From positions 57,068-69,426 of the forward strand of contig MU646610.1 in assembly GCA_026770585.1 (NCBI GenBank): DNA of 12,359 nt, in the 5' to 3' direction. The notes beneath the pieces are model-generated. The model was given only the letters and a program-made list of their open reading frames with translations, was not told where the DNA came from and made no database searches. A program made the translations under genes and the position numbers. Numbering within the stretch: position 1 is the first letter of the stretch; every line of letters starts with the position of its first letter. Below, in pieces: positions 1 to 7,742 of the stretch. This DNA is from Baffinella frigidus (Eukaryota; Cryptophyceae; Cryptomonadales; Baffinellaceae).

Positions 1-10
1 GGGGGGGGGG
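1..10. other. Poly-G left end
   Basis: The window opens with ten or more G and closes (from about 12342) with a long C run. Both ends are therefore G runs when read 5' to 3' into the contig. This suggests contig breaks at homopolymers or a sequencing artefact, not biology. Confidence 0.5.
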
Positions 11-140
11 GCTGATACGGAAGCCTCGCCCTCACTTCGGTTGGGAGACTATTCAAAAGTTAAAATTCTGGCTCTGTGGTACAAATCCGTCAACTTTGGG
101 CGCACCTGGCTGTTGATCGGGGTGTATTTATGTGGGACGT

Positions 141-181
141 GCCGGTACTAAAGTTGGACACGCCAGTACTAAAGTAGGACG
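141..181 (+). repeat. Tandem 20-bp pair
   Basis: GCC(G/A)GTACTAAAGT(T/A)GGAC occurs at 141-160 and 162-181. A related GTTGGACA phrase returns near 757-776. No coding potential is seen in 1-260. Confidence 0.4.
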
Positions 182-260
182 ATACTGTATTTGGAGCAGG
201 TCGCCGTTAATTGGAGGGACCTGGCTGTTGTAGGGGAGCGGGACGGCGCCCAGGTGTAAG

Positions 261-510
261 GGGATGGCACCCCCGTCGAGGAGCAGCTCAAGCTTGGCAC
301 CCTCTGCTCCGGGGTGAGGGTTGAGGGTTCAGGGTGTAGGGTGTAGGGTTTAGGGTTGAGTGCCAACGAGGCGTGAGAGAGCCAATCGACACGCCGAGCC
401 CAAACCCGAAACTGGGAACGAGTCTTCAGAGAGCTTCGTCTTCGGGTTTAGGGTTTAGGGTTGAGGGTTTGCGACGAACACACAGGGGGCGAGCATTCAG
501 AGAGAGGAGG
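261..510 (+). repeat. Dispersed module, copy 1, carrying TTTAGGG-like arrays
   Basis: It begins GGGATGGCACCCCCG and has GAGGAG, AAGCTT, CCCTCTGCTCC and then G-rich 7-bp units (310-360 and 443-470). It ends with GGGTTTGCGACGAACACACAGG and a CAGAGAGAGGAGGA stretch. The same landmarks in the same order are found at 986-1160. Copy 1 has about 80 bp of other sequence between its two arrays. Open frames here are short and contain array-derived peptides, so I call no gene. Confidence 0.7.
310..360 (+). repeat. G-rich telomere-like array (mixed units)
   Basis: Mixed 7-bp units TTGAGGG, TTCAGGG, TGTAGGG and TTTAGGG, all in register. It is one of several short arrays in the first 1.5 kb. Confidence 0.75.
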
Positions 511-573
511 ACACGCGGTGAGGATTCAGAGAGAGGATACCACTTGTTGACGGTTGAGCATTCAGAGAGAGAA
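427..573 (+). repeat. Irregular repeat of a TTCAGAGAG motif
   Basis: The motif occurs near 424, 496, 525 and 560, mostly as ATTCAGAGAGAGGA or AGAAGG. The last three are spaced about 30 bp apart. It forms the right part of the dispersed module and runs on beyond it. Confidence 0.5.
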
Positions 574-680
574 GGTTTCCGCTGCGGATCTTTATCTCGC
601 ATGTTTCTGCTGCGAATAATTCTGCTATCTCGCACGTCTCTGCTGCGAATCTTGATCCCGCAAGTCTCTGCTGCGATACA
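574..680 (+). repeat. Tandem ~30-bp repeat (TCTCGCA..TCTCTGCTGCGAA)
   Basis: Diverged units start at 595, 628 and 656, with a partial one near 574. Each contains a CTGCTGCGA core. Spacing is 33 and 28 bp, so it does not keep frame and is unlikely to be coding. The plus-strand frame over 373-768 is open, but neither its sequence nor its repeat periods look like a protein. Confidence 0.5.
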
Positions 681-985
681 TCTCAGCCATCAACACGCAG
701 GGGGGGGGTGGCTGGGCCCAGGTGTAGAGAACGGTCACATGTCGTCCACATGCCAAGTTGGACAATAGTTGGACACACAATCTCCCACGGATTGTATCTC
801 AATCCTCATGCGCACATCCAAGGCACGCCGCATCGGGAGGATCGTTGAAACGGACAAGTGGTGAGTGGATGGCCAGCCACTGGACGTACAGTTTTCCGGT
901 TTTCCGGTTTTGAAAGAGACTTATAGGACGTGACAAGGATTTTAAATTATCCAAAACGGACAACAATTACCGCAAACGCTCTAGG

Positions 986-1033
986 GGGATGGCACCCCCG
1001 GCGAGGAGAAGCTTCGCGCCCTCTGCTCCAGGT

Positions 1034-1100
<67 letters not shown>

Positions 1101-1160
1101 GTTTGAGGGTTGAGGGTTTGCCACGAACACGCAGGGGGGGTTGGATGCAGAGAGCGGAGG
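986..1160 (+). repeat. Dispersed module, copy 2, with TTGAGGG array
   Basis: Same landmarks as 261-510: GGGATGGCACCCCCG, GCGAGGAG, AAGCTT, CCCTCTGCTCC, array, GTTTGCCACGAACACGCAGG, GCAGAGAGCGGAGGA. Here a single unbroken array fills the middle. Comparison with copy 1 suggests the array expanded or contracted inside an existing element. Confidence 0.7.
1033..1116 (+). repeat. Pure TTGAGGG array, 12 units
   Basis: Twelve 7-bp units in one register: eleven exact TTGAGGG and one TTGAGGT at 1096. This is a variant of the TTTAGGG telomere unit. On the minus strand it reads as a stop-free TLNPQPS peptide, which explains the open frame at 981-1274. Confidence 0.9.
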
Positions 1161-1306
1161 AAACTTGTGGAGGGTGTGTGCAGCTAGCATGGCTGCAATG
1201 CGTACACTCAAAGAAGAGTCCTTGTGTGATCTGGACTCAGGGTTATGGTGCAGGGGTTCGGGTTCAAGGTACATGTATGGATCGTTCTGGGGTTTGGGAT
1301 ATAGGG

Positions 1307-1397
1307 TTTAGGGTTTAGGGTTTAGGGTTTAGGGTTTAGAGTTTAGGGTTCAGGGTTTAGGGTTTAGGGTTTAGGGTTTAGGGTTTAGGGTTTAGGG
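1307..1397 (+). repeat. TTTAGGG array, 13 units
   Basis: Eleven exact TTTAGGG units plus TTTAGAG (1335) and TTCAGGG (1349), followed by decayed units to about 1420. It is an interstitial telomere-like tract of G-rich polarity on this strand. Confidence 0.9.
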
Positions 1398-1491
1398 TGT
1401 GGGGTTAAGGGTCAAGGTTTGAACGGGAGAGATGCAACGAGAGAAAGGAATGGGTCGAAGCGTCAGCACGGACAGCGACAGCATGCGTCAT

Positions 1492-1699
1492 CCCTAAACC
1501 CCAACCCCTGAACCCTACATCCAAATCCCTAGACCCTGGACCCTAAACCATGCACCATGCACCATGCACCATGCACGATAGAACATTAGAGGATCTTCTC
1601 CGTTCAAACCTTAACCCTTAACCCTAAACCCTAAACCCTTAACCCTCAACCATCAACCCTAATCCCTGAACCCTGAACCCTAAACCCTAAACCCTAAGC
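1492..1699 (-). repeat. C-rich telomere-like tracts with an ACCATGC array
   Basis: Degenerate CCCTAAA, CCCTGAA and CCCTCAA units, with polarity opposite to 1307-1397 and about 75 bp of other sequence between. At 1547-1574 lie four exact copies of ACCATGC, also 7 bp long and following CCCTAAA directly. About 30 bp of unrelated sequence (1575-1604) splits the tract. Confidence 0.8.
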
Positions 1700-2049
1700 T
1701 GGAGGAGCTTGCGCCCTTTACAGACAAGAGACGAGCGAGAATCAACTTTCCTGAAAGAGATTAGCTGGCCGGGATTTCATCTCGGACCATACCATAATCT
1801 GTCCTGATGCAAAGGCGTAAGATAGCATCATTTGATGCCTAAAATAGCATATAAACCCTTACCTTCCGCGTGGGGAGCCTAAGATAGCGGGACAGATTCT
1901 GTCTTGGTCCGAAATTAGATTGCAGGAAGGCAGAATCTTCCCCAGACCCGCAACCCGAAACCCACTCGAAGGTGTCGCGGGTCTTTCGGGCGTGCATGTC
2001 GTGTATGTATTCAGAACGTACGAGACAAGACTCATGATCCAAGCCCTAC
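1700..2049. other. Unassigned spacer
   Basis: No gene seen. A short phrase (A)AGATAGC returns near 1819 and 1878, with AAATAGC near 1842. CAGATTCTGTCT (near 1893) and AGGCAGAATCT (near 1928) form a small imperfect inverted pair. Only short open frames exist. Confidence 0.4.
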
Positions 2050-2162
2050 CTCTGTCTGCGTTTTATTCTGGCTCGTCCTCACAGCTTTACATTCGCCCTT
2101 TTGCACTGGATTTCTGTTCTTAAACACTTTTAACGACGAGCCAGAATAAAACTCAGGCAGAG
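2050..2162. mobile_element. Foldback/MITE-like element, 113 bp
   Basis: An 18-bp perfect inverted repeat (2060-2077 against 2135-2152, GTTTTATTCTGGCTCGTC). It extends to 28 bp with two mismatches if 2050-2077 is paired with 2135-2162. The loop of about 57 bp holds no gene. The size and terminal repeats fit a non-autonomous DNA transposon remnant; no clear target duplication was seen. Confidence 0.5.
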
Positions 2163-2287
2163 CTGGAAGTCCGTGCCTGGCCACTGGTTTGTAGATGTTT
2201 GTATCACTCAACTCAAGGCGCAAGGGCCGCATGTGGGACCTGTATCGAGAGTAACAAAGAAGAAGAAGAAGACCTGGCCACGTGTCG

Positions 2288-2397
2288 TTAAGGCTACGAT
2301 AATGCATACGGTAGGCCGTAGGGGCCTAGGGGGGGTCCTACCAAACATTAGGTCCTAGGAGCCCTACGGCCTACCGTAGGCAATACCGTAGGCCTAA
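2288..2397. mobile_element. Long palindromic element built on TACGGTAGGCC
   Basis: The left arm from 2288 and the right arm to 2397 pair with few mismatches. The inner 17 bp (2307-2323 with 2362-2378) are perfect, and pairing continues inwards through CCTAGG on both sides. ACCTGGCCACG(T/C)GTC lies on both flanks (2272-2286 and 2436-2450, one mismatch), as a distant direct repeat. A third relative, GTCCGTGCCTGGCCAC, lies near 2169. This looks like a MITE or foldback element; no coding capacity. Confidence 0.55.
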
Positions 2398-3618
2398 CTA
2401 CCCGGTTTTCAGGACGTTACCCTATCAAAGTCCGTACCTGGCCACGCGTCCACGTCTGCGCGAAGGGATTCGACGTCGAAGTGGATTTCGGGGACCCCGT
2501 CCTGCCTCAGTCGAGGGAGGAGATATTTAGGCCTAAATAGCGGATCTCATCCGGGAACTGTTTGATTTAAAAGAAAATTGACTATCAAACCGGTTTCTGC
2601 CTTAATTAAATTTAATTAGGGACCTAGTTAATCTTCTTCCAACTCCTAAATGAACGCATCGGGATCCTCCCTCCGGCGGGGAAGGACGCCATGGATGGTT
2701 GATGTGAGAGCAGCGACCGAGGTTGGGTTGGCTCTGTCTCATGGTGTGCCTTCTGGATTCCCGGCAGACGCAACATGGTCCTGTTCCTACAGGGGTATCT
2801 CTGAGCAGACAGAGGGAGACCAGGGTTGGCAGGCGGCGCGGGCTGGCAGAGAGGGGAGCGGTGCACTGCGCTTGGGCTGGGGTGGCGAGTGCAGGAGCGA
2901 GAGGAGGGTGGAGGGAGAGGCTTCCGATGACTGGACACTCGGGGCAGGTTCTTGCAGCCACAGGGCGAAACGAGTCCCTGCCAGAAAAAGGGTCGCACCT
3001 CGACGACTTGTCCATGCATAGGGTGCGAAATTCGCGCGAGGAGCTCCCTCCCGCATCCTGCTTTCAGGGCCAGCCATTCAGCAGAGGAACGACGCGTCGG
3101 GAACACCAGTCCATCCTCGCTCCCGGGGAATTTACCATCGCAGGCTGTGGCAGGCAGGGCCAGAAAGAAGGGACGGGGGGGGGTGAGGACAACCTTGCGC
3201 CGCATCCGGCGGGCAAGCGCTGCCCTCGCATGTTTCGCGCTGGGCTTCGCCAGACCGCGCTGCGATGAGCAGAGCGAGAAGAGCGCCGAGAAGACGGACG
3301 CTTGGTGTAGACCGCCCAATCATCCCGACTCCAAGCTTGGGACTCAGAGTCGAGTGGTGGATCCGCAGCCTGTCTTGCCTATCAGCACTCTCAAGAGGCT
3401 CTCAGACTTCCATCTGGATCAGACGAGCCAATTTATCCCTCTTCTGCTCTTGTTGATCTGCGATCAAGACGACAGGTCATGAGCCTCGCGGATTTTCAGA
3501 CGAAAAATTGACTTTTTTGTGGTCCACATATTTTTGCCCCGCCCGACATCCGCTCGAAAGGAGGTGCACGGGGCAATTGTGTGTGGCTTAGGCAGGGGCC
3601 CCACGCAACGGGGTGCTC
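2398..3618. other. GC-rich stretch without a recognised gene
   Basis: Several long frames are open on both strands between about 2602 and 3482 (up to 231 codons on the minus strand and 181 on the plus). They overlap one another, none resembles a family I know, and all are rich in Arg, Pro and Ser as expected from chance frames in GC-rich DNA. A perfect palindrome ATTTAGGCCTAAAT sits at 2525-2538. There is no telomere-like repeat here. An unrecognised exon cannot be ruled out. Confidence 0.35.
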
Positions 3619-3680
3619 TGTGGGGGGAAACCAAGGAGGGGGACGCAAATGTGGACCGCTCCTTGGTGGATCCCCCCACA
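3619..3680. repeat. Imperfect hairpin
   Basis: TGTGGGGGGAAACCAAGG at 3619-3636 is complementary to 3661-3680 apart from a two-base bulge, with a loop of about 24 bp. No function is evident. Confidence 0.4.
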
Positions 3681-3810
3681 TGGGTAGTGGCAGTTTCTTG
3701 AGTAGGAAAACTCTGGTGCAGTTCCCAGACTTTTTTCTAATCTCGCCTCAATTCTTGCACCGTGCAATTCACTTTCGAATAAAGTCAGTAAGTGTCAATA
3801 AGAGGGTAGT

Positions 3811-3950
3811 ATATACACACCGGTCCCAGGTTAGCTCCTCTTTTTGGTACGTCGGTAGCCTAATGGATAAGGCACCGGTCGTTAGGTTATGAGCCCTGTG
3901 TTCGAACCCCGCTGCGGGCATTCGATCCATCAAAAAGCCAAAAAGAAAGG
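3811..3950 (+). mobile_element. tRNA-derived SINE-like repeat, copy 1
   Basis: It contains a perfect A-box form TAGCCTAATGG (3856-3866) and a B-box-like TGTTCGAACCC (3899-3909), spaced as in a tRNA of the Arg type (GCCTAATGGATAAGGC D-arm). Taking 3849-3855 and 3913-3919 as acceptor arms, they do not pair, and the T arm pairs poorly. It is therefore a tRNA-derived pol III unit and not a working tRNA. It is followed by an A-rich stretch (about 3930-3962). A 53-bp part (3832-3884) is repeated exactly at 4537-4589. Confidence 0.6.
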
Positions 3951-4081
3951 AGACAGAAAAGGGGCAAACAGGGGGATCCACATCTCTGGATGGAAAAGAC
4001 TTGGTGGACCGAAAGGCCAAATAGGTTGGTTCTCGATCAAATGGTGATCTCGAAAAGGAAATCTCTCATAACCCTCAGAAA

Positions 4082-4112
4082 GGAAATTTCGTAGGGAGGA
4101 AATTCCGTGGGA
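4082..4112 (+). repeat. Short tandem pair GGAAATT(T/C)CGT(A/G)GGGA
   Basis: Copies at 4082-4097 and 4098-4112 lie in an AT-richer stretch (3960-4500) that holds no recognised gene. Confidence 0.45.
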
Positions 4113-4509
4113 ACAATCGCGGAGGATTTTCCGGCGATTTCAGGCCAGTATCTGGCGGTTCTGGACTTTTCCGAAAAGGTTCTTATATATAAAACCTTAT
4201 CAGTTGTTCAGGTACAACTGGGGGGGGTGAGGGTAGTATCCCTTATCTGCCGAAAAAGGTACGTGATCATTTTTTTTAGCAGGAATCAGGTCTAGGGATT
4301 CCAATTTAGCGGAGGACGGTTTTCCGGGTCTCATAAATCAGGAATTTCTCAATTCGTTGAGCACCAATTACTCAATTTGTTCAGCTTAGCGAGCCTGACA
4401 AGCTGGTGTTTTTTTCATAATTTTCCATTAAGAGGCGGCCTAATTAGAAAATGCCAAAGTTGACATTTGAGCCTTTTGACGTCTCAGGACGTCGCAGGCA
4501 CCTAAGGGA

Positions 4510-4589
4510 TATATACACAGCGGTCCACAGGGTGGATAGCTCCTCTTTTTGGTACGTCGGTAGCCTAATGGATAAGGCACCGGTCGTTA
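4510..4589 (+). mobile_element. SINE-like repeat, copy 2, truncated
   Basis: Shares the TATATACACA leader and then 53 identical bases (4537-4589) with copy 1, including the A box. Similarity stops abruptly after GGTCGTTA, before the B box. The next sequence, from 4590, is unrelated. Both copies translate locally as SSSFWYVGSLMDKAPVV in one frame; this reflects the shared DNA and not a protein domain. Confidence 0.6.
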
Positions 4590-4673
4590 TTTTCCAAGTA
4601 GGGAAGTTGACAACATCAAGTAGGGGGGGGTTCTCCATCAGAAAGGTGCGGGAGGGTGCCAGGGGGCGAGGAG

Positions 4674-5215
4674 GAGCTGTTCCAATGGCTGTATGCACTT
4701 GGCATGAACCCTCTCCAGCCCGTCGTGGCCAGTGGGCCTGTCGGCACCTCCTCTTGGTGCTGGTTATTGTCTGTTCTCCCCCTCAAAAACATCCCTTGCT
4801 ACAGCAGCGAAGGAGGGGTGGCAAGGCGGCAGGTCGCGTGCAGGAGCTGGACCAATGGCTGTGTTTGCTTGACATCAACCCTCTTCAGCCTTTCCTGGCC
4901 GGTGGGCCTGTTGGCACCGCCGTTCTGTGCTGGTTGGCGTCTGCTCTCCCTCCTGAGAAATCCCTTGCTAGAACCCAGCTAAGGCAAGACGTAAGGCAGG
5001 CGCAGCGCACGAATGGCACTATCCGAGGCACACCCGAGCTTTGTGAGAGTCAGCCACGGCCTTTTGTGGCAGTGGGCGGGGTCGGCACCGCTGTTCGGTG
5101 CTGTTTGGTGTCTGTTCTCCCTCTTCGCAGAGATCTCTTGCTAGAACCTTCGCGAGGGAAGACGGGCGGACAGCGGGTCGCAGGCACGGCACTGTCCGAG
5201 GCACTGCCGAGTTTC
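4674..5215 (+). repeat. Three tandem copies of a ~170-bp unit
   Basis: Copies start near 4674, 4844 and 5014. Matching landmarks are CCAATGGCTGT (4682, 4852), GTGGGC..G(T)CGGCACC (4732, 4902, 5072), CTGTTCTCCC or CTGCTCTCCC, and TTGCTAGAACC. The copies differ by single and double base indels that shift frame. The 366-codon open frame across 4451-5551 changes reading frame relative to the repeat between copies 1 and 2, which argues against it being a protein. A decayed coding repeat remains possible. Confidence 0.7.
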
Positions 5216-5690
5216 GAAATAGTGAGTTACGTTCCGGTGAGGCTGTCAGGCGGCTCGGCGGCGCTTGTTGTGTGCAGGATTCCGCACATCATTGAGAATT
5301 CTTCGAACCAGCTACACACAACTGTTGCCACTCAGAGCGGATGTTGGTCCTGTAGCCTATATATTTTGGTGTTGCGATCGATTCAATGGGTGTCACTGAC
5401 CATTGCCAGTGATTGTTACCTGCACGCCCTTGCGTCAAGGCACTCATTTCAGCCCAATTTTGATTGGTGGCTTTCATGTGCCACAAACGCCCACACACAA
5501 GCAAACAACCCCGAAGGAGCACCCCGATCAAGAGTCCTGGGACATGTTTAGACCTCGTTTCTGCGTTTCTCACGTGTTTTTACCCCCAGTAGGACCTCTA
5601 ACCATGTTTCATGGAGGTTTGGTCACCCCAATTTCATTTTTTCACCCAAGTTCTTTGTGGTAAGTCCCTGGATATCCATTCAGAACGGCA
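5216..5690. other. Unassigned spacer
   Basis: No telomere-like units, recognisable gene or clear repeat seen. Open frames are short or continue from the tandem repeat on the left. Confidence 0.4.
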
Positions 5691-5833
5691 CACCAAATGT
5701 GTCCAGTTTGTACCAGCGGGCCTTTTTTCGCTGGTACAAACTGGCTATTAGGGTTTTATGTGAACTCCCGGAGGTGCACTCCTGTTACAACAAAAACATT
5801 ATTGCATTTCGCTTTAATTTTGCTACCACTCTT
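5690..5833 (+). repeat. Interspersed repeat, copy A
   Basis: The order here is (T)CCAGTT.GTACCAGC, then AACTCCCGGAGGTGCAC. The same order is found on the minus strand at about 7780-7990, so these are two diverged copies in opposite orientation. Their translations share CELPEVH against CQLPKVH, but both frames are short and lack further support. Confidence 0.5.
5703..5744. repeat. Perfect 16-bp hairpin with 10-nt loop
   Basis: CCAGTTTGTACCAGCG (5703-5718) and its exact complement (5729-5744) flank GGCCTTTTTT. Related 14-mers CTGGTAC(A/C)AACTGG lie near 7851 and 7968. It could form a cruciform or an RNA hairpin; the T run in the loop is not a bacterial-type terminator position. Confidence 0.65.
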
Positions 5834-6966
5834 GCACCAGCGAATAACTACCAGGCGCGCAGCGGGTTGAGGGTTGAGTGTCCAGGTTTCAGGGTTCAGT
5901 GTTTGGGTTTTAGGGTTCAGATTGAGGGTAAAACCCCTAAACCCTAAACCCTAAACCCTAAACCCTAAACCCTGAACCCTGAAATCTAAACCCTAAACCC
6001 TAAACCTCAAACAAAACCGTATATATTAAACACTAGACACTCAACACTCAACCCTAAACCCTAAACCCTTTACCGTACCCTAAACCCTAAACGTTTTACC
6101 GTAAACCCTAAACCCTAAACCCTAAACCCTAAACTCTAAACTCTAAACCTTACACCCTACACCCTAGACCTTACACCCTGAAACCTAAAACCTAAACCCT
6201 AAACCGAAAAGCCTAAACCCTAAACCCTAAACCCTAAACCCTAAACCCCAAACCCTAAACCCTACACCCTCAAACCTTTACCCTAAAACCCAAACCGTGA
6301 ACCCTAAAACCCCCCCTTCACCCTAAACCCCAAAACCCCACACGCGAAACTCAAAACTTTAAACCCGAAACCCTACACCCTGAAACCCAAACCCCAAACC
6401 CTAAACCCTAAAACCAAAACCCTAAACGCAGGTGGCTGAGGGTGAGGCCCCAAACCCTACACCCTGAACTCTTTACCCTAAACCCTCAAACCCTTAACCC
6501 CAAGATATTTACCCTTCACCCTCAACCCCAAACCCTACACGCGAAACCCGAAACTTTAAACCCGAAACCCGAAACCCGAAACCCTACACCCGGAACCCGA
6601 AACCCGAAACCCTAAACGCAGGTGGCTGAGGGTGAGGCCCCATACCCTAAACCCTAATCCCTGAAACTTCAACCCTTAACCCCAGGCCCGCAAACCTAAA
6701 CCCTAACACCTAACAAGCTCCTGCAAGGGTTTGCGGTTCGGGGTTAAGGTGCAGGTTTTGCGGTAAACGCTACACTGCACGCAAACCCCTACACGCAAAA
6801 CCCTCAACCCGGCACCCTAAACCCTACCCCCTAAACTCTCAAGGCTCAAACTTAAACCCTAAACACCAAATCCGAAAATCTGAACCCTACAACCCAAACA
6901 CTGAACCCTGAAACCTGGACACTAAACCCTAAACCCGCTGCGCGCCTGGTAGTTATTCGCTGGTGC
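5834..6966. repeat. 1.1-kb telomere-like block inside a perfect 35-bp inverted repeat
   Basis: Bases 5834-5868 and 6932-6966 are exact reverse complements over 35 bp. Similarity ends outside these limits, while inwards both arms run directly into telomere-like units (GGGTTGAGGG on the left, CCCTAAACCC on the right). Between them lie a short G-rich array (5866-5930), a head-to-head switch near 5932, and about 1 kb of C-rich units of very mixed type (CCCTAAA, CCCGAAA, CCCTACA, CCCTGAA and others). A small reversed island lies near 6727-6765. Confidence 0.85.
6341..6650 (-). repeat. Higher-order duplication (~190 bp) within the block
   Basis: CGCAGGTGGCTGAGGGTGAG lies in identical context at 6421-6451 and 6611-6641 (190 bp apart). 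ACGCGAAAC...AAACTTTAAACCCGAAA occurs near 6342 and 6539 (197 bp apart). The telomere-like units have thus been duplicated as part of a larger unit. The second copy is enriched in CCCGAAA. Confidence 0.7.
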
Positions 6967-7012
6967 AGAGACCGCCGGGCTGAACCGCATGCGCAGATCT
7001 CGCCTGGCTATG

Positions 7013-7039
7013 TACTACCGACACGGCTGCCCGGTAGTA
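7013..7039. repeat. Small hairpin TACTACCG / CGGTAGTA
   Basis: Eight-bp arms with an 11-nt loop, in unique GC-rich sequence just outside the 35-bp inverted repeat. Confidence 0.35.
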
Positions 7040-7065
7040 ACGCGGTGATGCTAGTTCTTCGGAAC

Positions 7066-7175
7066 CCTAAACATTAAACCCTAAACATTAAACCTTTACC
7101 TTCTAACGCTGAACCCCAAAACCTCACCAGGTAACCTCTTATGTTTTAGGGTTCTGGGTTCTGGGTTTGGCCTAA
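7066..7175. repeat. Degenerate telomere-like tract with strand switch
   Basis: C-rich units (7066-7120, AACCCTAAACATTAAACC type) are followed by G-rich units (7146-7172, TTTTAGGG, TTCTGGG). Confidence 0.55.
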
Positions 7176-7233
7176 TCCCATAACCCTACAGCAGTTTTTT
7201 TTAGTGGGCTGGTCTGAAATAGCGACACTTCAA

Positions 7234-7300
7234 TTTTTCTATCTACCCGGAAATCCTTAGGATTTCCGTTAGGCCCAATTTTTCATCTAACCGGAAATGA
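7234..7300. repeat. Palindrome and direct repeat around CCGGAAAT
   Basis: CGGAAATCCTTAGGATTTCCG (7248-7268) is a palindrome with one central base. AATTTTTC(T)ATCTA(C)CCGGAAAT occurs at about 7231 and 7277. The neighbouring stretch 7300-7530 has C and T runs and no recognised gene. Confidence 0.5.
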
Positions 7301-7536
7301 TTTTGAAAAACCATTAGAAATCCTGAGGAATCCTTCCAATTTTAAGTCTTTTTGCTTTACATTTTTTCCCCGTCGTGATCGGTGCTGCACGGCGCCCCCC
7401 ACTCCCCGCACCTCAACTGACCCTCCCCCCCCACCCCCCCGCCTAGAGACCTCGTTTTTTTCCATGTTTTTTTCAGGCTTGAGATGTCGTTTTGTACAGA
7501 TTATTTGGATCAGGTGGCTCAAAAAAACGGCTCTGA

Positions 7537-7742
7537 CCTCAAACCCTGAACCACGAACCCTGAACCTAAACCCCTAAACCCTGGACCCTAAACCTTAAAC
7601 CCCTCCACACTAAAACTGAACCCTAAACCCTGGACCCAAATCTTTGCACCCGCAACCCTGAACCCTGAACCCGCAACCCTGAACCCCACACGCTACACTT
7701 TACAACCGGAACCCGAAACCCCAAACCTTAACCTAATCCCTA
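7537..7742 (-). repeat. Degenerate C-rich telomere-like tract
   Basis: Units such as CCCTGAA, CCCTAAA, CCCGCAA and CCCTGGA in approximate 7-bp register; no gene. Confidence 0.7.

Noticed and set aside
1033-1116. CRISPR-like regular repeats
   Set aside because: The units are 7-bp tandem repeats without spacers, in eukaryotic DNA.
981-1274. Minus-strand frame with a repeated TLNPQPS peptide
   Set aside because: The peptide is simply the translation of the TTGAGGG array, which lacks stops in that direction.
2602-3482. Several long open frames on both strands (up to 231 codons)
   Set aside because: They overlap on both strands, have low-complexity Arg/Pro/Ser composition, no recognised motif, and no splice or start context that favours one frame.
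3849-3920. Functional tRNA-Arg gene
   Set aside because: A and B boxes are present, but the acceptor arms do not pair and the T and anticodon arms pair poorly. The sequence also recurs truncated at 4537, so it is a tRNA-derived repeat.
4451-5551. 366-codon open frame on the plus strand
   Set aside because: It starts upstream of a SINE fragment, reads through it, and then crosses a tandem repeat whose copies are shifted in frame. It is best explained by a chance open frame.
5933-6720. True chromosome end
   Set aside because: The tract is internal, degenerate, of mixed polarity and flanked by unique sequence on both sides, so it is interstitial.
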